In this document: positions 32,501 through 45,124 of the stretch, piece by piece
Layout of the letters: each line of letters opens with the position of its first letter
How positions within the stretch are numbered: position 1 is the stretch's first letter
Assembly: GCF_051622035.1 (NCBI RefSeq)
Contig: NC_135359.1
Span: forward strand, 25,888,001 to 25,952,000
DNA length: 64,000 bases
DNA from: Arctopsyche grandis
Lineage: Eukaryota > Arthropoda > Insecta > Trichoptera > Hydropsychidae
Reading direction: 5' to 3'
Notes under the pieces: model-generated
What the model was told of the DNA's origin: nothing
What the model saw: the letters and a program-made list of their open reading frames with translations, nothing else
The model's database searches: none
Translations under genes and position numbers: made by a program

Positions 32501-35500
32501 TCGAATTCTTTGATTTCGGTGATGGTTGGATTATAAGGTTTGGATTATTAGGTTCTGGTTGATTAGTTTTTTTATATTTTTGCTATGTCGAATTCTTTGA
32601 TTTCAATGATAGTTAGGTTAGGTTGGGTTAGGTTTGGTGAGGTAAGAGAGTTTTTTGAATATTTTTGCAATGTCGAATTCTTTCATTTGGTTGCTTTGTT
32701 TTGATGAGGTTAGCGATTTTTTTGTATATTTTTGCAATGTCGAAATCTTTGATTTCGGTGATGGGACGGTTAGGTTGGGATAGGTTTGGTGAGTTTAGCG
32801 AGTTTTTTGTATATTTTTGCAATGTCGAATTCTTTGATTTCGGTGATAGTTAGGTTAGGTTGGGTTAGGTTTTGTGAGGTTAGCAAGTTTTTTGTATGTT
32901 TTCGCTATGTCGAAATTTTTGATTTCGGTGTTCGTTAGGTTAGGTTGGGTGAAAATTGGTGAGGTTATCGAGTTTTGCGCAAAACTTACAATGTCGAATT
33001 TATGATTTCAGTGATGGTTAGGTTAGGTTAAGTTAGGTTTGGTGAGTCTACCACGTTGTGTGTATTTTTTTGCAATCGAATTCTTTGATTTCGGTCATGG
33101 TTAGGTTAGGTTGGGTTTCGTTTGATGAGGTTAGCGAGTTTTTTGTATATTTTTGTTATGTCAAATTCTTTGATTTCAATGACAGACAGGTTAGGTTGGG
33201 TAAGGTTTGGTGAGGTTAGCGAGTTTTTTTTATGTTTTTGCATGCTCCAATTCTTTGATTTCGGTCATGGTTAGGTAAGGTTGGGTTAGGTTTGGTGAGG
33301 TTGCCGAGATTTGTGTAAATCTTACAATCTCGAATTCTTTGATTTCGGTGATGGTTAGGTTAGGTTGGATTAGGTTTGGTAAGGTTATCGAGTTTTGTGA
33401 ATAACTAACAATCTCGAATTCTTTGATTTCGGTGATGGTTAGGTTAGGTCTGGTTAGGTTTGGTGAGGGTAGCGAGTTTTTGTATATTTTTGCAATGTCG
33501 AAATCTTTGATTTCGGTGATCGGTAGGTTAGGTTGGGTGAGGTTTGGTGAGGATATCGAGTTTTGTGAATATTTTACAATGTCGAATTCTTTTATTTCGG
33601 TGATGGGAAGGTTAGGTTGGGTAAGGTTTTGTGAGGTTAGCGAGTTTTTTGTATGTTTTCGCAATGTCGAAATTTTTGATTTCGGTATTCGGTAGGTTAG
33701 GTTGGGTGAAGTTTGGTGAGGTTATCGAGTTTTGCGCAAAACTTACAATGTCGAATTTATGATTTCAGTGATGGTTAGGTTAGGTTAAGTTAGGTTTGGT
33801 AAGGTTATCGAGTTTTGTGAATAACTTACAATCTCGAATTCTTTGATTTCGGTGATGGTTAGGTTAGGTTGGATTAGGTTTGGTGAGGTTGGCGATTTTT
33901 CTGTATATTTTTGCAATGTCGAAATCTTTGATTTCGGTGATGGGAAGGTTAGGTTGGGTTAGAGTTGGTGAGGTTAGCTTTTTTTTTGTATATTTTTGCT
34001 ATGTCGAATTATTTGATTTCAATGATAGTTAGGTTAGGTTTGGGGAGGTTAGCGAGTATTTTGTAAGTTTTTGCAATGTCGAAATCTTTGCTTTCGGTGA
34101 TGGGTAGGTTAGGTTGGGTGAGGTTTTTTGAGGTTACCGAGTTTTGTGCAAATCTAAATATCTGGAATTCTTTGATTTCAGTGATGGCTGGGTTAGGTTG
34201 GGTTAGGTTTGGTAAGGTTATCGAGTTTTGTGAATAACTTACAATCTCGAATTCTTTGATTTCGGTGATGGTAAGGTTAGGTTGGATTAGGTTTCGTTAG
34301 GTAAGCGAGTTTTGTGAATAACAAACAATGTCGAATTCTGTTATTTCGGTTATGGTTATGTTAGGTTGGGTTAGGTTTGGTGAGGTTAGCGAGTTTTTTG
34401 TATATTTTTGCAATGTCTAATTCTTTGATTTTAGTGATAGTTAGGTTTTGGTTGGGTTAGTTTTGGTGAGGTTAGCACGTTTTATGTATATTTTTGCTAT
34501 GTCAAATTCTTTGATTTTAATGATAGTTAGGTTAGGTTGGGTTAGGTTTGGTGGGGTTAGCGATTTTTTTTTATATTTTTGCAAAGTCAAAATCTTTGAT
34601 TTCGGTGATGGGTAGGTTAGGTTGGGTGAGGTTTGGTGAGGTTACAGAATTTTGTGCATATCTTACAATCTCGAATTCTTTGATTTCGGTGATGGTAAGG
34701 TTAGGTTAGATTAGGTGTGTCGAGGTTAGCACGTTTTGTGTATATTTTTGCATTGTCGATTTCTTGTATTTCGGTGATGGTAAGGTTAGGTTGGATTAGG
34801 TTTTGTGAGGTAAGCGAGCTTTTTGTATATTTTTGCAATGTCGAATTCTTTGATTTTGGTGATAGTTAAGTTAGGTTGGGTAAGGTTTGGGGAGGTTAGC
34901 GATTTTTTTGTATATTTTTGCAATGTCGAAATCTTTGATTTCGGTGATGGGTAGGTTAGGTTGGGTTAGGTTTGGTGACGTTACCGAGTTTTGTGCAAAT
35001 CTTACAATCTCGAATTCTTTGATTTCAGTGATGGTTAGGTAAGGTTGGGCTAGGTTTGGTAAGGTTATCGAGTTTTGTGAATAACTTAGAATCTCGAATT
35101 CTTTGATTTCGGTGATGGTAAGGTTAGGTTGGATTAGGTTTCGTTAGGTAAGCGAGTTTTGTGAATAAAAAACAATGTCGAATTCTGTTATTACGGTTAT
35201 GGTTATGTTAGGTTGGGTTAGGTTTGGTGAGGTTAGCGAATTTTTTGTATATTTTTGCAATGTCGAATTCTTTGATTTTGGTGATATCTAGGTTAGGTTG
35301 GGTTTGGTTTGGTGAGGTTAGCACGTTGTGGGTATATTTTTGCGATGTCGAATACTTGGATTTCGGTGATGGTTAGGTTATGTTGGGTTTGGTTTAGTGA
35401 GGTTAGCACGTTTTGTGTATATTTTTGCAATCGAATTCTTTGATTTCGGTCATGGTTAGGTTAGGTAGGGTTTCGTTTGGTGAGGTAAGCGAGTTTTTTG

Positions 35501-36947
35501 TATAGTTATGCAATGTCGAATTCTTTGATTTCAATGATAGTTAGGTTATGTTGGGTTAGGTTTGGTGAGGTTAGCGATTTTTTTTGTATATTTTTGCAAT
35601 TTCAAAATCTTTGATTTCGGTGATGGGAAGTTAATGTTGGGTTATGTTTGGTGAGGTTAGCGAGTTTTTTGTATATTTTTGCAATGTCGAATTCTTTGAT
35701 TTTGGTGATAGTTAGGTTAGGTTGGGTTAGGTTTGATGATGTTAGCACGTTTTGTGTATATTTTTGCAATGTCAAATTCTTGGATTTCGGTGATGGTTGG
35801 GTTAGGTTGGGTTAGGTTTCGTAAGGTTATAGAGTTTTGTGAATAACTTACAATCTCGAATTCTTTGATTTCGGTCATGGTTAGGTTAGGTTGGGTTAGG
35901 TTTGGTGAGTTTAGCACGTTTTTTGTATATTTTTGCAATGTCGAATTCTTGGATTTCGGTGATGGTTAGGTTAGGTTGTGTTAGGTTTGGTATGGTTATT
36001 GAGTTTTGTGAATAACTTTCAATCTCGAATTCTTTGATTTCGGTGATGGTTTGGTTAGGTTGGATTAGATTTGGTGAGGTAAGCGAGTTTTTTGTATATT
36101 TTTGCTATGTCGAATCCTTTTATTTCAATGATAGTTAGGTAAGGTTGGGTTAGGTTTGATGAGGATAGCAATTTTTTTGTATATTTTTGCAATGTCGAAA
36201 TCTTTGATTTCGGTGATGGGTAGGTTAGGTTTGGTGAGGTTTGGTGTGGTTACCGAGTTTTGTGCAAATCTTGAATTCTTTGTTTTCAGTGATGATTAGG
36301 TTAGGTTGGGTTAGGTTTGGTAATGTTATCGAGTTTTGTGAATTACTTTAAATCTCGAATTCTTTGATTTCGGTGATGGTTAGGCTAGGTTGGATTAGGT
36401 TTGGTGAGGTTAGCGAGTTTTTTGTATATTTTAGCTATGTCGAATCCTTTGATTTCATTGATAGTTAGGTTAGGTTGGGTATGGTTTGGTGAGGTAAGCG
36501 ATTTTTTTGTATATTTTTCAATGTCGAAATCTTTGATTTGGGTGATGGGTAGGTTCGGTTGGGTGAGGTTTGGTGAGGTTAGCGAGTTTTTTGTATATAT
36601 TTGCTATGTCGAATTCTTTGATTTTATTGATAGTAAGGTTAGGTTGGGTTAGGTTTGGTGAGGTTAGCGATTTTTCTGTATATTTTTGCAACGTCGAAAT
36701 CTTTGATTTCATTGATGGGAAAGTTAGGTTGGGTTTGGGTTGGTGAGGTTAGCGAGTTTTTTGTAAATTTTTGCAATGTCGAATTCTTTGATTTTGGTGA
36801 TATCTAGGTTAGGTTGGGTTTGGTTTGGTGAGGTTAGCACGTTGTGGGTATATTTTTGCGATGTCGAATACTTGGATTTCGGTGATGGTTAGGTTATGTT
36901 GGGTTTGGTTTAGTGAGGTTAGCACGTTTTGTGTATATTTTTGCAAT
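29568..36947 (+). repeat. Large direct repeat, copy 1 (7.38 kb)
   Basis: This block is nearly identical to 37745-45124 at a constant offset of 8,177 bp. All monomer variants, insertions and deletions agree. I noticed only a handful of substitutions (for example near 31485, 31931, 32098, 33689, 35510 and 35882). It is satellite throughout, with no gene. Confidence 0.92.
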
Positions 36948-37156
36948 GTCGAAATCTTTGATTTCGGTAATAGTTAGGTTTGGTTGGGTTAGGTTTGGTG
37001 ACGAAAGCTCGTTTTGTGAATATTTTTGCAATCGAATTTTTTTATTTCGGTCATGGTTAGGTTAGGTTGGATTAGGTTTTGTCAAGTAAGCGAGTTTTTT
37101 GTATATTTTTGCAATGTCGAATTCTTTGATTTCGGTGATAGTAAGGTTAGGTTGGG

Positions 37157-37238
37157 TTAGGTTAGGTTAGGTTAGGTTAGGTTAGGTTAGGTTAGGTTAG
37201 GTTAGGTTAGGTTAGGTTAGGTTAGGTTAGGTTAGGTT
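37157..37238 (+). repeat. Pure (TTAGG)n run
   Basis: About 16 TTAGG units without interruption, the longest in the window, again followed by TTTCTTGTCGAA. It is an unoccupied candidate target for the LINE. Confidence 0.92.
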
Positions 37239-37543
37239 TCTTGTCGAATTTCGAATTCTTGGATTTCGGTGATGGTTAGGTAAGGTTGGGTTAGCTTTGG
37301 TGAGGTAAGCGAGTTTTTTGTATATTTTTGCAATGTCGAAATCTTTGATTTCGGTAATAGTTAGGTTTGGTTGGGTTAGGTTTGGTGACGTAAGCTCGTT
37401 TTGTGAATATTTTTGCAATCGAATTCTTTGATTTCGGTCATGGTTAGGTTAGGTTGGATTAGGTTTTGTGAGGTAAGCGAGTTTTTTGTATATTTTTGCA
37501 ATGTCGAATTCTTTGATTTCGGTGATAGTAAGGTTAGGTTGGG

Positions 37544-37604
37544 TTAGGTTAGGTTAGGTTAGGATAGGTTAGGTTAGGTTAGGTTAGGTTAGGTTAGGTT
37601 AGGT
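37544..37604 (+). repeat. (TTAGG)n run with one variant unit
   Basis: About 12 units with a single ATAGG variant at about 37563, and the same right flank as the other cassettes. Confidence 0.9.
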
Positions 37605-37744
37605 TTCTTGTCGAATGTCGAATTCTTGGATTTCGGTGATGGTTAGGTTAGGTTGGGTTAGGTTTGATGAGGTAAGAGAGTTTTTTGAATATTTTTGCGA
37701 AATCAAAGAATTCTTTGATTTGGTTGCTTTGTTTTGATGAGGTT

Positions 37745-40700
37745 AGCGATTTTTTTGTATATTTTTGCAATGTCGAAATCTTTGATTTCGGTGATGGGAA
37801 GGTTAGGTTGGGATAGGTTTGGTGAGTCTAGCGAGTTTTTTGTATATTTTTGCAATGTCGAATTCTTTGATTTTGGTGATAGTTAAGTTAGGTTGGGTAA
37901 GGTTTGGGGAGGATAGCGATTTTTTTGTATATTTTTGCAATGTCGAAATCTTTGATTTTGGTGATGGGAAGTTTAGGTTGGGTTAGGTTTGGTAAGGTTA
38001 GCGAGTTTTGTGCAAATCTTACAATCTCGAATTCTTTGATTTCAGTGATGGTTGGGTTAGGTTGGGTTAGGTTTCGTAAGGTTATAGAGTTTTGTGAATA
38101 GCTTACAATCTCGAATTCTTTGATTTCGATCATGGTTAGGTAAGGTTGGGTTAGGTTGGGTTAGGTTTGGTGAGGTAAGCGAGTTTTTTGTATATTTTTG
38201 CAATGTCGAAATCTTTGATTTCGGTGATCGGTAGGTTAGGTTGGGTGTGGTTTGGTGAGGATATCGAGTTTTGTGAATATTTTACAATGTCGAATTCTTT
38301 TATTTCGGTGATGGGAAGGTTAGGTTGGGTTAGGTTTGGTGAGGTTAGCGAGTTTTTTGTATATTTTTGCAATGTCGAATTCTTTGATTTCAATGATAGT
38401 TAGGTTAGGTTGGGTTTGTTTTGATGAGGTGAGCGATTTTTTTGTATATTTTTGCAATGTCGAATTCTTTGATTTCAATGATAGTTAGGTTAGGTTGGGT
38501 TAGGTTTGGTGAGGTTCGCGAGTTTTATGAATAACTTACAATCTCGAATTCTTTGATTTCGGTGATGTTTGAGTTAGGTTGGATTATTAGGTTTGGGTAG
38601 TTTAGCGAATTTTTGTATATTTTCGCTATGTCGAATTCTTTGATTTCAGAGATAGTTAGGTGAGGTTGGGTGAGGTTTGGTGAGGTTATCGAGTTTTTTG
38701 TATATTTTTGCAATGTCGAATTCTTTGATTTCAATGATAGTTAGGTAAGGTTGGATTTGTTTTGATGAGGTTAGCGATTTTTTTAGTATATTTTTGCAAT
38801 GTCGAAATCTTTGATTTCGGAGATGGGAACGTTAGGTCAGGTTAGATTAGGTTAGGTAAGGTAAGGTTAGGTTAGGTTACCAAATATTGTGTAATCTTAG
38901 AATCTCGAATTCTTTGATTTCAGTGATGGTTAGGTGAGGTTGGGTTAGGTTTGGTAAGGTTATCGAGTTTTGTGAATAACTTACAATCTCGAATTCTTTG
39001 ATTTCGGTGATGGTAAGGTTAGGTTGGGTAAGGTTTGGTGAGGTAAGCGAGTTTTTTGTATATTTTTGCAATATCGAAATCTTTGATTTCGGTGATCGGT
39101 AGGTTAGGTTGGGTGATGTTTGGTGAGGTTATCGAGTTTTGTGAATATTTTACAATGTCAAATTCTTTTATTTCGGTGATGGGAAGGTAAGGTTAGGTTA
39201 GGTTTGGTGAGGTAAGCGAGTTTTTTGTATATTTTTGCAATGTCGAATTCTTTGATTTTGGTGATAGTTAGGTTAGGTTGGGTTAGGTTTGGTGAGGTTA
39301 TCGAGTTTTTTGAATAACTAACAATCTCGAATTCTTTGATTTCGGTGATGTTTGGGTTAAGTTGGTTTTCGTTTGTTGAGGTTACCGAGTATTGTGAAAA
39401 ACGTACAATGTCGAATTCTTGGATATCGGTGATGGTTAGGTAAGGTTGGATTAGCTTTGGTGAGGTAAGCGAGTTTTTTGTATATTTTTGCAATGTCGAA
39501 ATCTTTGATTTCGGTAATAGTTAGGTTTGGTTGGGTTAGGTTTGGTGACGTAAGCTCGTTTTGTGAATATTTTTGCAATGTCGAATTCTTGGATATCGGT
39601 GATGGTAAGGTTAGGTTGGGTTAGCTTTGGTGAGGTAAGCGAGTTTTTTGTATATTTTTGCAATATCGAAATCTTTGATTGCGGTGATAGTTTGGTTAGG
39701 TTGGGTTAGGTTTGGTGGGGTTACCAATTTTTGCGCAAATCTTACAATCTCGAATTTTTTGATTTCAGTGATGGTTATGTTAGGTTGGGTAAGGTTTGGT
39801 AAGGTTATCGAGCTTAGTGAATAACTTACAATCTCGAATTCTTTGATTTCGGTCATGGTTAGGTTTAGTTGGGTTTCGTTTGTTGAGGTTAGCGAGTTTT
39901 GTGAATAACGGACAATCTCGAATTCTTTGATTTCGGTGATGGTAAGGTTAGGTTGGGTTAGGTTTGGTGAGGTAACCGAGTTTTGGGTAAATCTTACAAT
40001 CTCGAATTCTTTGATTTCAGTGATGGTTGGGTTAGGTTGGGTAAGGTTTGCTTAGGTAATGGAGTTTTGTGAATAACGTACAATCTCGAATTCTTTGATT
40101 TCGGTGATGGTAAGGTTAGGTTGGGTTAGGTTTGGTGAGGTAAGCGAGTTTTTTGTATATTTTTGCAATGTCGGATTCTTTGATTTCAATGATAGTTAGG
40201 GTAGGTTGGGTTTGTTTTGATGAGCTTAGCGATTTTTTTGTATATTTTTGCAACGTCGAAATCTTTGATTTCGGTGATAGGAAGGTAAGGTTGGGTTAGG
40301 TTTGATGAGGTAAGCGAGTTTTATGTATATTTTTGCAATGTCGAATTCTTTGATTTCGGTGATAGTTAGGTTAGGTTGGGTTAGCTTTGGTGAGGTGAGC
40401 ACGTTTTGTGTATATTTTTGCAATGTCGAATTCTTGGATTTAAGTCATGGTTAGGTTAGGTTGAGTTAGGTTTAGTGAGGTTAGCGAGTTTTTTGTATAT
40501 TTTTGCAATGTCGAAATCTTTGATTTCGGTGATCGGTAGGTAAGGTTGGGTGAGGTTTGGTGAGGTTACCGAGTTTTGTGAAATCTAACAATCTCGAATT
40601 CTTTGATTTCAGTGATGGTTAGGTTAGGTTGGGTAAGGTTTGGTAAGGTTATCGAGTTTTGTTAATAACTTTCAATCTCGAATTCTTTGATTTCGGTGAT

Positions 40701-43700
40701 GGTTGGATTATAAGGTTTGGATTATTAGGTTCTGGTTGATTAGTTTTTTTATATTTTTGCTATGTCGAATTCTTTGATTTCAATGATAGTTAGGTTAGGT
40801 TGGGTTAGGTTTGGTGAGGTAAGAGAGTTTTTTGAATATTTTTGCAATGTCGAATTCTTTCATTTGGTTGCTTTGTTTTGATGAGGTTAGCGATTTTTTT
40901 GTATATTTTTGCAATGTCGAAATCTTTGATTTCGGTGATGGGACGGTTAGGTTGGGATAGGTTTGGTGAGTTTAGCGAGTTTTTTGTATATTTTTGCAAT
41001 GTCGAATTCTTTGATTTCGGTGATAGTTAGGTTAGGTTGGGTTAGGTTTTGTGAGGTTAGCAAGTTTTTTGTATGTTTTCGCTATGTCGAAATTTTTGAT
41101 TTCGGTGTTCGTTAGGTTAGGTTGGGTGAAAATTGGTGAGGTTATCGAGTTTTGCGCAAAACTTACAATGTCGAATTTATGATTTCAGTGATGGTTAGGT
41201 TAGGTTAAGTTAGGTTTGGTGAGTCTACCACGTTGTGTGTATTTTTTTGCAATCGAATTCTTTGATTTCGGTCATGGTTAGGTTAGGTTGGGTTTCGTTT
41301 GATGAGGTTAGCGAGTTTTTTGTATATTTTTGTTATGTCAAATTCTTTGATTTCAATGACAGACAGGTTAGGTTGGGTAAGGTTTGGTGAGGTTAGCGAG
41401 TTTTTTTTATGTTTTTGCATGCTCCAATTCTTTGATTTCGGTCATGGTTAGGTAAGGTTGGGTTAGGTTTGGTGAGGTTGCCGAGATTTGTGTAAATCTT
41501 ACAATCTCGAATTCTTTGATTTCGGTGATGGTTAGGTTAGGTTGGATTAGGTTTGGTAAGGTTATCGAGTTTTGTGAATAACTAACAATCTCGAATTCTT
41601 TGATTTCGGTGATGGTTAGGTTAGGTCTGGTTAGGTTTGGTGAGGGTAGCGAGTTTTTGTATATTTTTGCAATGTCGAAATCTTTGATTTCGGTGATCGG
41701 TAGGTTAGGTTGGGTGAGGTTTGGTGAGGATATCGAGTTTTGTGAATATTTTACAATGTCGAATTCTTTTATTTCGGTGATGGGAAGGTTAGGTTGGGTA
41801 AGGTTTTGTGAGGTTAGCGAGTTTTTTGTATGTTTTCGCAATGTCGAAATTTTTGATTTCGGTGTTCGGTAGGTTAGGTTGGGTGAAGTTTGGTGAGGTT
41901 ATCGAGTTTTGCGCAAAACTTACAATGTCGAATTTATGATTTCAGTGATGGTTAGGTTAGGTTAAGTTAGGTTTGGTAAGGTTATCGAGTTTTGTGAATA
42001 ACTTACAATCTCGAATTCTTTGATTTCGGTGATGGTTAGGTTAGGTTGGATTAGGTTTGGTGAGGTTGGCGATTTTTCTGTATATTTTTGCAATGTCGAA
42101 ATCTTTGATTTCGGTGATGGGAAGGTTAGGTTGGGTTAGAGTTGGTGAGGTTAGCTTTTTTTTTGTATATTTTTGCTATGTCGAATTATTTGATTTCAAT
42201 GATAGTTAGGTTAGGTTTGGGGAGGTTAGCGAGTATTTTGTAAGTTTTTGCAATGTCGAAATCTTTGCTTTCGGTGATGGGTAGGTTAGGTTGGGTGAGG
42301 TTTTTTGAGGTTACCGAGTTTTGTGCAAATCTAAATATCTGGAATTCTTTGATTTCAGTGATGGCTGGGTTAGGTTGGGTTAGGTTTGGTAAGGTTATCG
42401 AGTTTTGTGAATAACTTACAATCTCGAATTCTTTGATTTCGGTGATGGTAAGGTTAGGTTGGATTAGGTTTCGTTAGGTAAGCGAGTTTTGTGAATAACA
42501 AACAATGTCGAATTCTGTTATTTCGGTTATGGTTATGTTAGGTTGGGTTAGGTTTGGTGAGGTTAGCGAGTTTTTTGTATATTTTTGCAATGTCTAATTC
42601 TTTGATTTTAGTGATAGTTAGGTTTTGGTTGGGTTAGTTTTGGTGAGGTTAGCACGTTTTATGTATATTTTTGCTATGTCAAATTCTTTGATTTTAATGA
42701 TAGTTAGGTTAGGTTGGGTTAGGTTTGGTGGGGTTAGCGATTTTTTTTTATATTTTTGCAAAGTCAAAATCTTTGATTTCGGTGATGGGTAGGTTAGGTT
42801 GGGTGAGGTTTGGTGAGGTTACAGAATTTTGTGCATATCTTACAATCTCGAATTCTTTGATTTCGGTGATGGTAAGGTTAGGTTAGATTAGGTGTGTCGA
42901 GGTTAGCACGTTTTGTGTATATTTTTGCATTGTCGATTTCTTGTATTTCGGTGATGGTAAGGTTAGGTTGGATTAGGTTTTGTGAGGTAAGCGAGCTTTT
43001 TGTATATTTTTGCAATGTCGAATTCTTTGATTTTGGTGATAGTTAAGTTAGGTTGGGTAAGGTTTGGGGAGGTTAGCGATTTTTTTGTATATTTTTGCAA
43101 TGTCGAAATCTTTGATTTCGGTGATGGGTAGGTTAGGTTGGGTTAGGTTTGGTGACGTTACCGAGTTTTGTGCAAATCTTACAATCTCGAATTCTTTGAT
43201 TTCAGTGATGGTTAGGTAAGGTTGGGCTAGGTTTGGTAAGGTTATCGAGTTTTGTGAATAACTTAGAATCTCGAATTCTTTGATTTCGGTGATGGTAAGG
43301 TTAGGTTGGATTAGGTTTCGTTAGGTAAGCGAGTTTTGTGAATAAAAAACAATGTCGAATTCTGTTATTACGGTTATGGTTATGTTAGGTTGGGTTAGGT
43401 TTGGTGAGGTTAGCGAATTTTTTGTATATTTTTGCAATGTCGAATTCTTTGATTTTGGTGATATCTAGGTTAGGTTGGGTTTGGTTTGGTGAGGTTAGCA
43501 CGTTGTGGGTATATTTTTGCGATGTCGAATACTTGGATTTCGGTGATGGTTAGGTTATGTTGGGTTTGGTTTAGTGAGGTTAGCACGTTTTGTGTATATT
43601 TTTGCAATCGAATTCTTTGATTTCGGTCATGGTTAGGTTAGGTAGGGTTTCGTTTGGTGAGGTAAGCGAGTTTTTTGTATAGTTATGCTATGTCGAATTC

Positions 43701-45124
43701 TTTGATTTCAATGATAGTTAGGTTATGTTGGGTTAGGTTTGGTGAGGTTAGCGATTTTTTTTGTATATTTTTGCAATTTCAAAATCTTTGATTTCGGTGA
43801 TGGGAAGTTAATGTTGGGTTATGTTTGGTGAGGTTAGCGAGTTTTTTGTATATTTTTGCAATGTCGAATTCTTTGATTTTGGTGATAGTTAGGTTAGGTT
43901 GGGTTAGGTTTGATGATGTTAGCACGTTTTGTGTATATTTTTGCAATGTCAAATTCTTGGATTTCGGTGATGGTTGGGTTAGGTTGGGTTAGGTTTCGTA
44001 AGGTTATAGAGTTTTGTGAATAACTTACAATCTCGAATTCTTTGATTTCGGTCATGGTTAAGTTAGGTTGGGTTAGGTTTGGTGAGTTTAGCACGTTTTT
44101 TGTATATTTTTGCAATGTCGAATTCTTGGATTTCGGTGATGGTTAGGTTAGGTTGTGTTAGGTTTGGTATGGTTATTGAGTTTTGTGAATAACTTTCAAT
44201 CTCGAATTCTTTGATTTCGGTGATGGTTTGGTTAGGTTGGATTAGATTTGGTGAGGTAAGCGAGTTTTTTGTATATTTTTGCTATGTCGAATCCTTTTAT
44301 TTCAATGATAGTTAGGTAAGGTTGGGTTAGGTTTGATGAGGATAGCAATTTTTTTGTATATTTTTGCAATGTCGAAATCTTTGATTTCGGTGATGGGTAG
44401 GTTAGGTTTGGTGAGGTTTGGTGTGGTTACCGAGTTTTGTGCAAATCTTGAATTCTTTGTTTTCAGTGATGATTAGGTTAGGTTGGGTTAGGTTTGGTAA
44501 TGTTATCGAGTTTTGTGAATTACTTTAAATCTCGAATTCTTTGATTTCGGTGATGGTTAGGCTAGGTTGGATTAGGTTTGGTGAGGTTAGCGAGTTTTTT
44601 GTATATTTTAGCTATGTCGAATCCTTTGATTTCATTGATAGTTAGGTTAGGTTGGGTATGGTTTGGTGAGGTAAGCGATTTTTTTGTATATTTTTCAATG
44701 TCGAAATCTTTGATTTGGGTGATGGGTAGGTTCGGTTGGGTGAGGTTTGGTGAGGTTAGCGAGTTTTTTGTATATATTTGCTATGTCGAATTCTTTGATT
44801 TTATTGATAGTAAGGTTAGGTTGGGTTAGGTTTGGTGAGGTTAGCGATTTTTCTGTATATTTTTGCAACGTCGAAATCTTTGATTTCATTGATGGGAAAG
44901 TTAGGTTGGGTTTGGGTTGGTGAGGTTAGCGAGTTTTTTGTAAATTTTTGCAATGTCGAATTCTTTGATTTTGGTGATATCTAGGTTAGGTTGGGTTTGG
45001 TTTGGTGAGGTTAGCACGTTGTGGGTATATTTTTGCGATGTCGAATACTTGGATTTCGGTGATGGTTAGGTTATGTTGGGTTTGGTTTAGTGAGGTTAGC
45101 ACGTTTTGTGTATATTTTTGCAAT
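37745..45124 (+). repeat. Large direct repeat, copy 2 (7.38 kb)
   Basis: This is the second copy of 29568-36947. The two diverge abruptly at 45124 and 36947, after GCAAT, within a monomer. Near identity over 7.4 kb implies a recent duplication or gene conversion, or an assembly artefact. Confidence 0.92.

Larger units (their letters stand above)
36948..37744 (+). repeat. Spacer between the 7.38-kb repeats, with two TTAGG cassettes
   Basis: This is satellite that is not shared between the two big copies. It holds two pure TTAGG runs (37157-37238 and 37544-37604) in the same cassette that occurs at about 1971 and 5684, and a copy of the 22-bp palindrome monomer (37700-37721). Confidence 0.85.
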
